From Pomphorhynchus laevis (Eukaryota; Acanthocephala; Palaeacanthocephala; Echinorhynchida; Pomphorhynchidae): 64,000 nt of DNA. The notes under the pieces are model-generated. The model was not told where the DNA came from and searched no databases. It saw only the letters and a program-made list of their open reading frames with translations. The DNA lies in assembly GCA_012934845.2 (NCBI GenBank), contig WNNJ02003528.1, forward strand, positions 1 through 64,000, read 5' to 3'. Positions 48,452 to 60,845 of the stretch are shown here, one piece after another; the first letter of the stretch is position 1; each line of letters starts with the position of its first letter. The position numbers and the translations under genes were made by a program.

Positions 48452-50650
48452 TTATATTTTTGTTTCATATTCTATAAAGCTTAAAAACAAGTCAGCTATA
48501 ATTGGGCTACTATTACCACCCATTGGAACACCTTTTACTTGTCTAAATATAGATGTCCCTACTTTTAAATAATTTTGATTTATCAAAATATTTAAGGATT
48601 CTATTAATTCAATTTTATCCATATATTTATATTTATTTGATGGTTTAATTTTTGTTAGATAGGCGTTATAATTATTATAACATATATATGTATATCTTTT
48701 TCCGAATATAAGATTAATTAATTTTACTAACGCTTCTTTAATATCTACTAAACCTAGATTTGTATAAAGAGTACTAAAATCGTATGTATTTATATTTTGA
48801 AAATTTATTCCTTTTGTCTGTTCTAAAAATTCTTTTGTAGAATTAATACTGAAATAGTGTTTTATACCAGTATTAATTTCGATTACCTTGCAATATTTTT
48901 TAAAGTGTGCTTTAATTACTTTAAGTATTTTATTCATATAGACAGAAAGTGGTTTTAATGTACATTTAAACGCACTACATATGAACCTAGGTTTTATTGG
49001 ATTTTTATGTAATTTTGGATTCCAATATAATATAGGTATAGTTTTATTATCTAATTCAACCTTTATACCCTTTTTATCCATTATAGAACAGTGACTTGTA
49101 ATAATTGTTTCTAAACTCAACTCACTACGTTCATATGTTAGATTTACATTTAAATCATTAGAATTAACCTCTTTCACTAGTATATCATAATAAAGCTTTT
49201 TGCATATGAAGACAAAGTTATTACTAGCTTTATCAATAGTTGTTATTATATAGTTATCCTTTAATTTAGTAAGTTCTTTATACATATCTTTATTAATTTT
49301 ATCTTTCCTTTTATAATTGTTTGTTATTTTCATTTTATTTTTAATTTTATCAAATATATAATCTTTCCAAATTTTTATCTTAGATATATTCGAGCTTTCA
49401 CTATTAATCAGCTTACTAAAGTAATCATTTAAGTTATTATATAACGAATTGTAAATTTTATTTTTGTCGTTGTTATTATTTAATCTATATTTATACCCTT
49501 TTGATAGCAGCTTTCTTAATTCACAATTTTCAATTAATTCTAGATTATGGGTACATATATGTTCATTTTTTTTTATCAAAACTAAGACTTTTACAATTGA
49601 ATTCTGTTTCCATTATGTTTCTAATATTATCGTTACATATTGATTTTAATTCTTTATTATAATTACAAATTTTTCGTCCTAATGGTGGTAGGAGTTTATA
49701 CCTTATTTTAGGAATATATTTACTTAAATCTGACCCTATTATTTCTTTACTTTTAGAATTATTTAAAAGTCCGGCTATATTTATGTTATCTATACATTTA
49801 TTAATGAAGTTTATGGTTAATGTATATTTTCTATTGTTATTATTAACATTTATTGTACGATTATAGTATTTTGTATTACAATAACTGTCTATTATACAAC
49901 TTAGCCTATCATAGTCGTTAATTAATTTTTGATTTATTGAACATATGATATCTTTAGAAAAACTTCTTATATTTACATAAAGATCTTTTAGCTTATTATC
50001 ACTTAAAAGTTGTTTTAATATTTCTAATTGTTCATTTATATACATATCTTTTTAAATATATTTAATTCCATTTTTCTTATTTCTTTTATCACCATGACTT
50101 CTTGGTTCGCGTTTAACCGGATTATTATAATATAGTTGTTTATTATGTACTGTACTACTTCTGCCAATTCCTCGTACCACATCATTCAATCCTATTGGGT
50201 ACATGGAATTAATCGTTTTAATCAAAAATCTTCTTTTTCTAATAGTTTTTGATTTAATATTGAAATGTTTTCTTCGATAATATGTTCTAAAATAAATAAT
50301 TTACAGTTTTTAATATCATGTCCTATTAATCTCATATGTTTATGAAATATAATTTGACTATTATGCTGTATATTATATATGTGTTGCCTAAACCTAATTT
50401 TTAACATTTGATATGTTTTTCCTATATATTGCAATACACATGTACATTGTATTAGATACACTACACCTGCGGTATTGCAGTTACAATTATTATTAATATT
50501 TAATGAAAAACATTTGTTTGTCGTATTACTTACGATACAATTATTATTATTTATAACATCACAAACTATACAATTTTTTCTGTTACATTTAAAAGATCTA
50601 AAATTGAAATCATTAGTACTTACGTATTTTTCCAATATGGTTGAGTACAT
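48452..50650 (-). mobile_element. Naiad-type Penelope-like element with N-terminal GIY-YIG
   Basis: Read on this strand: a GIY-YIG nuclease (CNRKNCIVCD cysteine cluster, GVVYLIQCTCVLQYIGKTYQ, then RFRQH, 50650-50222), and a linker with YPIGLNDVVRG reached by a 1-base frame change. Then come an N-terminal region (50045-49563) and RT (49579-48452) with ILYWNPKLHKNPIKPRFIC, TYDFSTLYTNL (motif A) and VPMGGNSSPIIADLFLSFIE (motif B). The nuclease therefore precedes the RT, the permuted order described for the Naiad/Chlamys clade of Penelope-like elements, instead of following it as in canonical ones. The element is cut off just before the RT DD motif by the fold-back repeat at 47917-48450. Confidence 0.85.
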
Positions 50651-50973
50651 GTAACTTTTAAGTCATAATTTTTAACGTTGCTTTTTCGGTGTCGCCACCT
50701 AGTTTAGTTGACTCAGACTAAACTTACAACGGGCCATCCAGCATAGTGTCTCCTATATAGTTCATACTACGCCGTTGGCCTTCTGAATAAACAAGCAGGG
50801 TTGTCGATGGACCTTAAAACTTGATTTGATCTTCCCAAAACTCAGTTTATGATTATTATATTTCTTGATGCAATGGACAAGAAAGAGAAAAATTTTCTAA
50901 TTAGGCAAGAATGTATATTATTAAACACTTATTTAATAAGATTACATAAAATATATATTTTTTAGGAAACCAG

Positions 50974-51160
50974 ATCAGCTAACTGAGTCTTCGTATTTTA
51001 CATTATTTATGATTAAATAATAAAATTATAAATAATTATAAATAATAAATCATTGTTATATAAGATTTTATATAAATTATATCAAGTTAAAATTTAAAAT
51101 AAATGTCAATTTATATGAATCGACTAATAAATAACAGACGTTATATCAGAATAAGGATTA
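50974..51160. repeat. AT-rich repeat shared with 45000-45120 and 54620-54960
   Basis: It opens with atcagctaactgagtct (also at 232 and 10725) and contains cgactaataaataacagacg and agaataaggatta, as at 45090. Blocks at 50885-50965 also reappear at 54815-54960, so the LINE between them seems to have landed inside an older repeat. Confidence 0.55.
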
Positions 51161-51229
51161 GATGTCATCAGGAAGAACTGAAATTAAAGTTTAATAAATA
51201 TAATTAAATAATAAATAATGGGCTGCTAT

Positions 51230-54200
51230 GTGCCAGTCGATTATATATTAAGCTGGTACCTATTGCCAATTAACTTCTTCGTGAAGCGGCCCAGGCAACG
51301 TATGTTCGACATTCACCGATCAAAGGGTAAATAATTGTCCGGCTTGCATCATCTGTGGGGATAGTCCTTTCATAGACTATCTCAGATCCCTCCAATGACT
51401 CCAACGGCGGATTGGACAATGGACGAAAAGGCGGAAGAGAGTCTCAATGATCTGTTTCCATACTTTAGCGATGTTGGATCATCACAGTATATCGGGAATG
51501 GGAGATAGCCGAACAAACAAACCACGACAATGGAAATGACAAGCAACAAATTTACAAAATATAAATCAAATGCGAATAACAATGGTTCACTCACCACTGA
51601 CAGGAGGAGTTTTCATTGTCGAGTTCCGTGTGACCAGGCAGTTTTACGGAGACAGCGAAATTTACATCAACATCCGAAGCGAACTAGCTTGTATGTAGGA
51701 ACATGGAAAGTCATCTTGCTGGCGGGGAAAGAACCATAATTAGTTAGATAGATGGTTCGCTTTGATCCAGAAATAGTCGGAGTGACTTCTTTTCACTAAT
51801 CTGGAACTGGAACTAAACTTTCGGATCAAAATTGCACCTTGAACTATTCGGGAGTTACCAATAGAAAGGGACGCCAGGTTCGTGTTGGGATACTTACAAG
51901 TTTCCGGTTGTCGCTCGTGGTAGAAAGCTTTAACCTATTGAACGAAAGGATGGCGTCCGGGAGACTTAGTCAAAGAGGTAAATGGGATAACTGTTGTGTA
52001 TACGTATGTTCCCAACGTTATCTTGGAATACGCAGTCTTCATGCAAGATCTTCAGGCTCTGCTTGATAGTACTCCTCTGGGAGATTTCCTTGTTCTATTA
52101 TGTTACTTCAATACTCATTTTGGTAGCACAGTAGCATTTGGAAGGGAGTGTTGGGGATCTACGAACTCTCCGATCTGAATACGAGTGGTGTTGAATTATT
52201 GCACTTTTGTTCTCGCAGCAATTTATGCATAATCAACACCATGTTTGAACATAAGAAGATCCGTAGATGCATATGGCATCATGATTCTCTCTGTTAAAGA
52301 TCAATAATCGATTTTGTAATCGTTTCATCTGATCTGTGACGTCATGTTCTGGACACTCATGTGAAGAGAAGGGATGAGCTGTCAACCGATCACCACCTTG
52401 CAGTTAGTAAACTGCGATGGCAGAATTGGATGCTAGACAAGCCTGATAAACCCAAACGTTGTGTAAGGACGTGCTGGGAGCGTCTAGCAAATGTTTCTGT
52501 CAAAGACCGTTTTTTGGCTACATCCGGGGGACTTATCTCGCTTGCAAGAAAAGGTGAAGAGCATTGATCTTTTAAATCAGAAATGATATATGTTCAGATC
52601 CTCGCTTGTCAAAACAACTGTGAAAAGTGGAGGCTCGGAGGTCTTAAGTGCTTGTCGCTGTGGAAATATCAAACTGCTTTGTGGACACCAAGAGTTAGAT
52701 ATTTTGTCCAACAAAAGAAGCTGTTTTATAAGTCAACTTTGTCAGATAAATCAGTGAAAGCTGATTACAAGTACCGAAGAACAAAGAGAGCTTCAGCTCG
52801 AGCAGTTACTAAGCGAAGAAGGCGGATCGGGAGAAGTTTGGAGAGCACTTAGAACTTGATTATAGGTCAGCTTCGAAGATTTCCTCGAGGACGATCATGA
52901 ACCTTCGTGTTTGAAAGCAGAAAATTTCTCAAACTGTCTTTATTGACGAGAGAGGATCTATGCTGACTGACATTGAAGAAATTCTTGGTTGTTGGAAAGA
53001 GCATTTTAGGAGTCTCCTTAATCGGTGAAGTAGAGCCTTTAGAACCAACAGAAATGATCATCAATTAAGAAGAGATCATTGCTGTTTTAAAAAAATTTCG
53101 TAATTTTTTAAAAATCACGAAAATAAGGAAAGAGCATTTTAGGAGTCTCCTAAATCGGTGAAAATGCCTTTTCTTGTAGAAGTAAAGCCTTTAGAACCAA
53201 CAGAAGTGCTCATCTCTTTAGAAGAGATCATTGCTGTTTTAAAAAAATTTCGTAATTACAAGTCTTCTGGAGTAGACGTGATTCAACCTGAAGCTTTAAA
53301 TGCTCTCGACTTTGTTAGCAAGAAGTGGCTAACACGGATCTTCAACGTTGCATTAAGAAAGGTGATCGAAGAGTGTGTTCCAATTATCGAGGAATCACTC
53401 TACTTATCCAAACTGGTAAGCTATTTGCTAGGATTCTTGAGTTAAGGATACGGCCTATAGTTGAGGGACAGTTGCAAGAGGAACAATGCGGCTTTCGTCC
53501 AGGTCGTGGAACTACGGATCAGCTCTTTACTCTCTCAACTATCTTTGAATAATCTTGGGAGTTCGCTCAACTGGTCTACATGTGTTTTGTAGATTTGGAG
53601 AAGGCGTTCGACCGAGTTTTGCGATAGAGTTTGTGGGAGGTACTAGGGAAATATGGAGTACAATACTATCTTCGGGTAGCTGTGGCTTCTCTATATGAAC
53701 GAAGTATGAATTGTGCTCGTGTTCTAGGTAGAAAGTCCAAATCATTTCCAGTAGGCGTTGGGCTTTGTCAGGGTTGTCTTTTGTCTCCACTTTTGTTCCT
53801 TGTTTACATGGACAAAATTACGAGACGAGCTACTCTGACGGATGTCGGGCTTCAGTTCGGTTCCATCATGATACCATCTCTGCTTTTTGCAGATGATGTT
53901 GTCTTTTTGGGTTTTTGTCTTGAGGAATTACAATGCCGACTAGATCGATTTACGATGGAATGCCAAGCGAAAGGAATGTTTGTTAGTACCTCCAAGACTG
54001 TATCAATGTGTTCATTTCGGATTCAGGTGTCAATGTCAACCCGGATTGGGAAAAATGTTTTTCCTAATGTGGAGGATTTTAAGTATCTTGGGTATTGTTT
54101 TCGATGGACGCCAGGAACATCAGGAAGATTGAAAAGCGGACATGTGCAGCTAACGCAGAAATGCGTTCTTTGTAAGGTCGTTCGTGGTTAAGCGGGATTT

Positions 54201-54625
54201 GAGTTTTCGGGAAAAGTGCTCTGTTCATCGCACATTTTTCATTGTTATTATAAACTAATGTCATGAGCTTTACGTTATGATCGAAAGGATAAGATCTCGA
54301 ATACAGGCGACCGAAACGAGGTATATTTGCGGTGTGGCCGGTCTTAGCCTTAGAGATAAGGTTAGGAATTCGATCATCCGGGATGAACTCGGAGTAAAGT
54401 CGCTGCTTCGATGTTGATCCCAAGCTACATCAACTCGCAGTTTATGTGGCTAATACACATTCTGAGGATGTCTAGGGATTGCCTTTCTCGGGGGGGGGTT
54501 ATCAATTCAGACTCTGAAAAGAGACTCTGTCAAGTTCTGGATTTAAAGTTTATGGATCGCTATGTCTGTAGTAATTTGGACCCGAAATCCGGACAAGTGA
54601 TTGACATGAGGACAAAAGGGAATTA
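51230..54625 (+). mobile_element. LINE retrotransposon (APE endonuclease + RT), long but decayed
   Basis: Pieces in changing frames give the full order. The endonuclease starts with GTWKVILLAGKEP (51700) and has a GDFN-type motif decayed to CYFNTHFG (52100) and ELSTDHHLAVSKLRW (52375). The RT has LARILELRIRPIVEGQLQEE with CGFRPGRGTTDQLF (53420-53535), VDLEKAFDRV (53590), CLLSPLLFLVYMDKITRRAT (53780) and SLLFADDVVFLG (53880). The thumb has FPNVEDFKYLGYCF (54065) and the C-terminus QFMWLIHILRM (54440). A block of about 120 bases is duplicated (52997-53100 and 53136-53258). The changed endonuclease core and the stops make it inactive. Confidence 0.85.
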
Positions 54626-55337
54626 AATAAAAATAAATAATTATAAATAATAAATAATTGCTATATAAGATTTTATATAATTTATATAAAATTTAAATTT
54701 GAAATATTATTTATTTAGTAAACATTATTTACTAATAAATAATGTTTCTAATTGTATGTTATTAATGTTTCTTAATGAATGCTTTTTATTGTATGTTAGC
54801 TTCTAATTTGAAAATAAGTTGTTTTATTAAACACTTATTTAATTATTACATAGATCAGATGTATTTAGGAAATGTTTTTAACTTGAAAGGAATGTATTAA
54901 ATACTTATTTAATTAGATTACATAAAGAGATATTTTGGAAACTTTTCTAATTAGACACGAATGCATAGTATTGATTTTCATTTTTGTTCATTCAATTTAA
55001 ATCATTGCTGAATTGAAATTTTCCAAAAATGCGTTTTCCAAAAAGAATTTTATAGCTTGCATTAAGTTTCACTTAAACGAAAGATCAAAACTATTTCATA
55101 TTTGTGAAGTGTTCATATTTTATAAAGTGTTCATATTTTTTGCAATTTATGAGCAATTTTTATGTTGCATTTTAATGTTAAGCATGCTTTGCAATGCTGA
55201 GCGCGTAACTCATGAATCATAGTTTCAAAACCATTAATATATAAAGGTAATGAAAAAACAAGAACTGTGAGCTATTATATTTACAGTTTTACCGCTACAT
55301 ACGTAGTAAAGAACAATCCCGGTACTTAAGTTGAAAA
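54626..55337. other. Intergenic stretch and possible myosin promoter region
   Basis: Old repeat to about 54960, then AT-rich sequence. A TATA-like aatatataaagg lies at about 55236, roughly 100 bases upstream of the myosin start codon. In so AT-rich a region this is weak evidence for a promoter. The 69-codon frame at 55013-55222 shows nothing recognisable. Confidence 0.3.
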
Positions 55338-58300
55338 ATGGTTGTACTCTCAAAGGTTAGATATTTAAATTGCATTTTTAATTAAAAAACACTTAAGTGT
55401 TTCTCAATTTCTCAATTTTTTATAATTTGTAAGTTCATCTAAAAAACAACTAATAAAAAACAACTTAGTCACTTATTAATGAATATCGATAATGACTACT
55501 ATGATCTTATCTACTATGATCTAATTTTTGTAAAAAATTCCAAAATTAATTTATTATTAAATTATTTATAAATAATTTATTTATAATTTATTTTATTAAT
55601 TTAATTTATTTTATTAAATAATTAATTATTATGTTACTTAACTTAACAAGTTGAGTAGCTAGATAATCTAATAATATAACTCATAACAACTAGATAATCA
55701 ACTGATAATTGTAAAAGTAAAATATATTTCGCTTCCATTGTCGACTGAGAAATAGGGGAATACAACCATAATACATCATGTTTGCGTTGAACTTCTAAAG
55801 TTGTAAACGCATTTATGGCTTTGTAGCTATTGCTTAGAATGCATAATTTGGTTTGCGTTAATTATATTAATAATATAGTATAATATTAAATATAATATTA
55901 TATAATATTAATATAAATAAATTTATATTAAATAATATTTATTTATAATAATATAAATAAATTTATTATTATAAATTTTATAATAATATAAAATTTATTG
56001 CCATCGCGCCTCTCGGCTTCGACAAAATATAAAAGAAATGAGAAATGTAGTTACAATAAATCAAATACATTCAATCTAATGATAATTATAAAAATTATAA
56101 TCCGTTAATTATATTATTAATATAATAAATACTAAACCCATAATCTTCTTCCATTTTGAATATATATTAATATAACTATATTATATTAATAATATAGTTA
56201 TTACAGGAACAAAGAAGCAGAAATTATCTTTTGATAAAAAATTCTATATTTCGATAGCTCCTGCTATTATCAGGATTACAATAAAATGTTTCACAAATTT
56301 CGTATTTTCAACATTTATACAAAAATGAAAGCATTGATGTGCCCCGCATTTCTACTTAAAAGAAAAAGAAAATACCGAGAAACAAAACAATCATACACTA
56401 AAATTTTACACACATTTTAAAACAAACAAAAAGAAGAAAAAAAACAAAATCATAAAACAAAATAAAATTAAAATCATAACATAAGTGACAAAAAACACAT
56501 ATTTAATAATAAAAATAATGTAAAAGTAGAGAAATAAATTATAATTTAAACTAAACCAAAACAAAATAATAATACAATAAAAAACGAATTGAAAAAATTA
56601 AAATAATGTAATATTGGAATAATTTATTATAATTTAATTTAAGGTTGTAATCGGATTTATTATTAAGCATTAAATTAGGTTCTTTTTTAATAAAATACCC
56701 TCTTTGAATAATGCGAGGTAAAAAATTACTTTCAAATGATAAAATAGATGCATTTTCAAAATCAACGGAATGATTCAAACTCACAAAATGCTGAGCAACA
56801 GCACTTGAACTTCATGATTAAGACGAATATCACAAGGTGGGTTAAGAGCTAATATATCAGCTGCAATGTTTATAGCATCTTTAATGTATGAGAAATGACT
56901 ATCAGATATATAAAATCGTAAAGTAGTAGCAAAAAACTTTGAAATTTTATAATAAAATATTTATTTTAATTCTTAAAACTATATAATGAAATAAATTATT
57001 TTATTTCTTACAAATCAATAGATAACCAAAAGTTTGTAAATTCATTGAAGCCAGTCACTAAAGCTCCATTAAACATTATAAATTGGACTGATAAATTATT
57101 AACTATTGAACAACATAATATACTTGAATTAGGTCCTTACTTTACTCTACCATTTCGTTTACGTACACACCAAGTTCAACACAGTGCAAGACCTATTGTT
57201 GCTTCATATACAACTTTTTTTAATAAAATTTCAAAGTTTATTGCTACCACTTTACGATTTTATATATCTGATAGTCATTTCTCATACATTAAAGATTGAC
57301 CTCATTTATCTCGTTTAATCCGTGGACATAATGCTCTTGAACATTCATTGTTTACAGCTGACATAACATCCCTCTACACTAACGTTCCGCTCTCTGATGT
57401 TATAAACATTGCAGCTGATATATTAGCTCTTAACCCACCTTGTGATATTCTTCTTAATCATGAAGATTGGCATACTCTCTTTACAATGTGTACCAGTCGT
57501 TGTAATTTTATTTTTGAATCTGTAATGTGGGATCAGATCAATGGATTAGCAATGGGCAACCTTCTTGCTCCTGTATTGTCCGAGTTATACATGAGGAATT
57601 TGGAAAATTCTTTTGTCAATAGTATTGATGGAGTTGTCAAGTGGTTTTGTTATGTTGACGATGTTTTTTGGTTGCTCAGAATTGCGTTACACAGAATTTC
57701 CTTACCCATAGGCTAAATTCTAAGGATTCTCAAATTCAATGGTGCGTTCCTTTTGAATCTAATGTGGGTATACATTTTCTCGATGTCTTGGTTAAGCGGC
57801 TTAATTCTTCTATACTTCAAACATGTGTTTATCAAAAATTTAGTACAGAACCAGATATTGTTTGTTGGACTTCAAACGTTCCAACTGATTGGCTGATTTC
57901 CGCTGCTACGTCACATTACCTAAGTTGCAAGCTTATCTGCAACTTTGTAAAAGAGAAAACTGTTGTAACGTTTGAAGTCCAAGAAACAATATCTGACCCT
58001 GTACCAAATTTTTGATAAACATATGTTTGAAGTATAAAAGAATTAACCAGTTTAACCAAGGCATCGAGAAAAAGTTTACCCACACTAGATTCAGAAGAAA
58101 CGCACCATTGAATTCGAGAATTCTTGGAATTTAGTGTAAAAATCAGTAAAAATCAGTTCTAGTAAAGAATGCGAACAGGTATATGTTGGTCAAACGGGTC
58201 AAGGTTTGGTTAAGAGTATTAAACAACATAATTATAATGTACGTAAAGGACCAATTCTAATGCTGTTGATCAGCATTTTGTGAGTTTGAATCATTCCGTT

Positions 58301-60012
58301 GATTTTGAAAATGCATCTATTTTATCATTTGAAAGTAATTTTTTACCTCGCATTATTCAAAGAGGGTATTTTATTAAAAAAGAACCTAATTTAATGCTTA
58401 ATAATAAATCCGATTACAACCTTAAATTAAATTATAATAAATTATTCCAATATTACATTATTTTAATTTTTTCAATTCGTTTTTTATTGTATTATTATTT
58501 TGTTTTGGTTTAGTTTAAATTATAATTTATTTCTCTACTTTTACATTATTTTTATTATTAAATATGTGTTTTTTTGTCACTTATGTTATAATTTTAATTT
58601 TATTTTGTTTTATGATTTTGTTTTTTTTTCTTTCTTTTTGTTTGTTTTAAAATGTGTGTAAAATTTTAGTGTATGATTGTTTTGTTTCTCGGTATTTTCT
58701 TTTTCTTTTAAGTAGAAATGCGGGGCACATCAATGCTTTCATTTTTGTATAAATGTTGAAAATACGAAATTTGTGAAACATTTTATTGTAATCCTGATAA
58801 TAGCAGGAGCTATCGAAATATAGAATTTTTTATCAAAAGATAATTTCTGCTTATTTGTTCCTGTAATAACTATATTATTAATATAATATAGTTATATTAA
58901 TATATATTCAAAATGGAAGAAGATTATGGGTTTAGTATTTATTATATTAATAATATAATTAACGGATTATAATTTTTATAATTATTATAGATTGAATGTA
59001 TTTGATTTATTGTAACTACATTTCTCATTTCTTTTATATTTTGTCGAAGCCGAGAGGCGCGATGGCAATAAATTTTCTCTTCATTATTATTAGATCATAA
59101 TTATTATAATCTTATGATTTTCTATGATGACGTAAAAGTAGATCATAATAATAATGAAGATGATGACGTCATCGTTCTTTACGTCATCGTTCTATGATGA
59201 CGTAAAAGTGCTAAAAGATTGCAATAAATTTTACTGATAATATGCTGAAAATATATCTTGACTCCTTAAATATATTCACCTGTGTGTCTAATATAATTCA
59301 AAGCGATATCTAAAAAGTTTGTATCTGAAACGATTCGCATATTTGTTTAAATATACTTGTATATTTAAAAAATAGAATAGTATAATTTATGGAAAATTTT
59401 AGGAATCTTGTGCAAATTTTAGTGGCCTGACACTTTTGAAAATCGACTAACTCGCTACTTGTAACCTAATATGGCACCACAGATTAACAACGAATGACAT
59501 ATCATTTTTTGATGGAATTTTATGCTTTTACAATTCTCACTAATACTTCCAAAATTGTATTAAGGTGCATGTCCCGATGACACATTTGCCTGATAATTTT
59601 TGTAGGGAATTAGACTTAGCAATCTCATAACTATCTATGAGTAATTATGATGCAATATTCTATTTATTTAAATAGAATTCCATGTTTTACATAAATAAAC
59701 ATCGATTATATTCTTTTAGAATATAATCTTTCAATTACAAAGAATATAATCTTTAATTGAGTGTTGAAAATTTTAATTTAATTTTTGTTACGACTATTAC
59801 ATTGATCACAGAAACAGTGAAATTTAAAACAATTGATTTTCTCCAAACCCTACATTATAAATAATGCTACAGCTAAAAGTAAGATTGCATTTAATTAGGG
59901 TGACTTTATATGGTTACCACCACGAAAGCCGGGTGAATTTGTCACAAATGTTGGTGCACAGATATTAAATGTGCGTAATGGACAATTGGAACTTGAAACA
60001 GACGATGGAGAG
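55338..60012 (+). CDS. Unconventional myosin, class VII-like, first two coding exons
   Basis: Exon 1, 55338-55355, encodes MVVLSK and ends at donor gttaga. Exon 2, 59899-60012, encodes GDFIWLPPRKPGEFVTNVGA, then QILNVRNGQLEL and ETDDGE, ending at donor gtgaga. The join is in phase. Together they fit the N-terminal SH3-like region of myosin VII-type motors (usual form MVI...GD.IW.......EF....GA......G...V.DDDG). These proteins move on actin and carry MyTH4-FERM tails that tether membranes and adhesion complexes. The 4.5-kb intron holds an inverted Penelope palindrome. Nothing resembling the next exons (..W....H...) was found before 64000, so the motor lies beyond the edge or the gene is broken. 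The class call rests on 44 residues. Confidence 0.6.
55984..59088. mobile_element. Palindrome of Penelope-like copies in the myosin intron
   Basis: Left arm (55984-56960, inverted) and right arm (about 58250-59088) share about 830 bases, including flank beyond the element's usual 3' end (ccatcgcgcctctcggcttc). The left arm is the internally deleted derivative also found at 21410-22196. Between the arms lies the fuller copy, from about 56990. Confidence 0.8.
56990..58930 (+). mobile_element. Canonical Penelope-like element, RT then GIY-YIG, 5' truncated
   Basis: The RT frames are NKISKFIATTLRFYISDSHF (57240), ADITSLYTNVPLSDVINIAA (motif A, 57358), INGLAMGNLLAPVLSELYM (motif B, 57537) and KWFCYVDDVFWLL (motif C, 57640). 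GIY-YIG remnants follow: ECEQVYVGQTGQGLVKSIKQ (58170) and DFENASILSFESNFLPRIIQ (58300). Stops after SYIKD and frame changes near 57700 make it inactive. The tail has tcctgataatagcaggagct at 58790. Here the nuclease follows the RT, unlike the element at 48452-50650. Confidence 0.85.
59089..59862. other. Rest of the myosin intron
   Basis: 59089-59218 is a 130-bp insert between two copies of gcaataaatttt. It holds four TGACGT motifs (59134, 59163, 59178 reversed, 59196) and a small inverted repeat (cttcattattattagatcat). A 25-bp inverted repeat sits at 59704-59728. The remainder is AT-rich. Confidence 0.5.
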
Positions 60013-60845
60013 GTGAGATTAAACTTGCATCAAAGAAGTTTCATTTTATAAGGTTTGATAATTAACTTATATAGCCATCTATATAGTAATTTATATGTTA
60101 CTTGAAATAATAATAAATATAAGACTTGAACTTTATATGTTACGACTGTTTTTACATTTTAGAATAGTTTTTATGTATTAGTAATTAAATGTATGTAAAA
60201 CCGTTGGATTACAATTTTTGGCAGCGCTCAGTTGATGGCTATTTTATGTGTAACAAGCTATCAGATAACTACTTGAATCCAATTAATAAAATTATTATTT
60301 AATTAATTTTTATCAAAAAATATCAAAAGCAAACTATCAGATTTAAAATATCAAACTATCCAATTATCACTTCAATTCGATTAGTACGATTATGACTTAA
60401 TTACCAAACTATAAGATTAAATATCACTTCAATTCGTTTAGTCAGATTATGATTTAAATAATTTTTTAATTTGCTTTGATTAAATTAATAATTAATTTTT
60501 TATGTATAATCTAGTGGACATTAGTTTAATGCCTGGAACATCTAGAAAGTATTTTTACATTTAAAACGGTCTCCATACCATAGCTTAATGATAACATACA
60601 AAACTTAATAATTTACAAACGCCTTAACTCCATAAAGGCATTTCATATAATTTTTAAAAACAATATTATTAAAGATCATATTGAACTCTGGACTTCAACT
60701 CTTTTAAATATTTTGATAATATATTTTACTATTGAAATTGGATATTTATTGAATTAAATCAATTTTAATCTAACATAAATTATATAACATTAAAATTAGA
60801 AACTTATCAATTAAAATTAGAAGAACTTTGCCTAGCTTTTATTAA
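60013..60845. other. Start of the second myosin intron or 3' flank
   Basis: AT-rich with short internal repeats (atcacttcaattcg twice near 60368 and 60423). No exon that I can support. Confidence 0.35.

Noticed and set aside
59864-59898. Alternative myosin start: ATG at 59864 (MLQLK) followed by a 20-base GT-AG intron before GDFIW
   Set aside because: It is in phase, but the MVVLSK exon at 55338 fits the family N-terminus better and uses an intron size seen elsewhere. A 20-base intron would be exceptional. Kept only as a possibility for RNA data to test.
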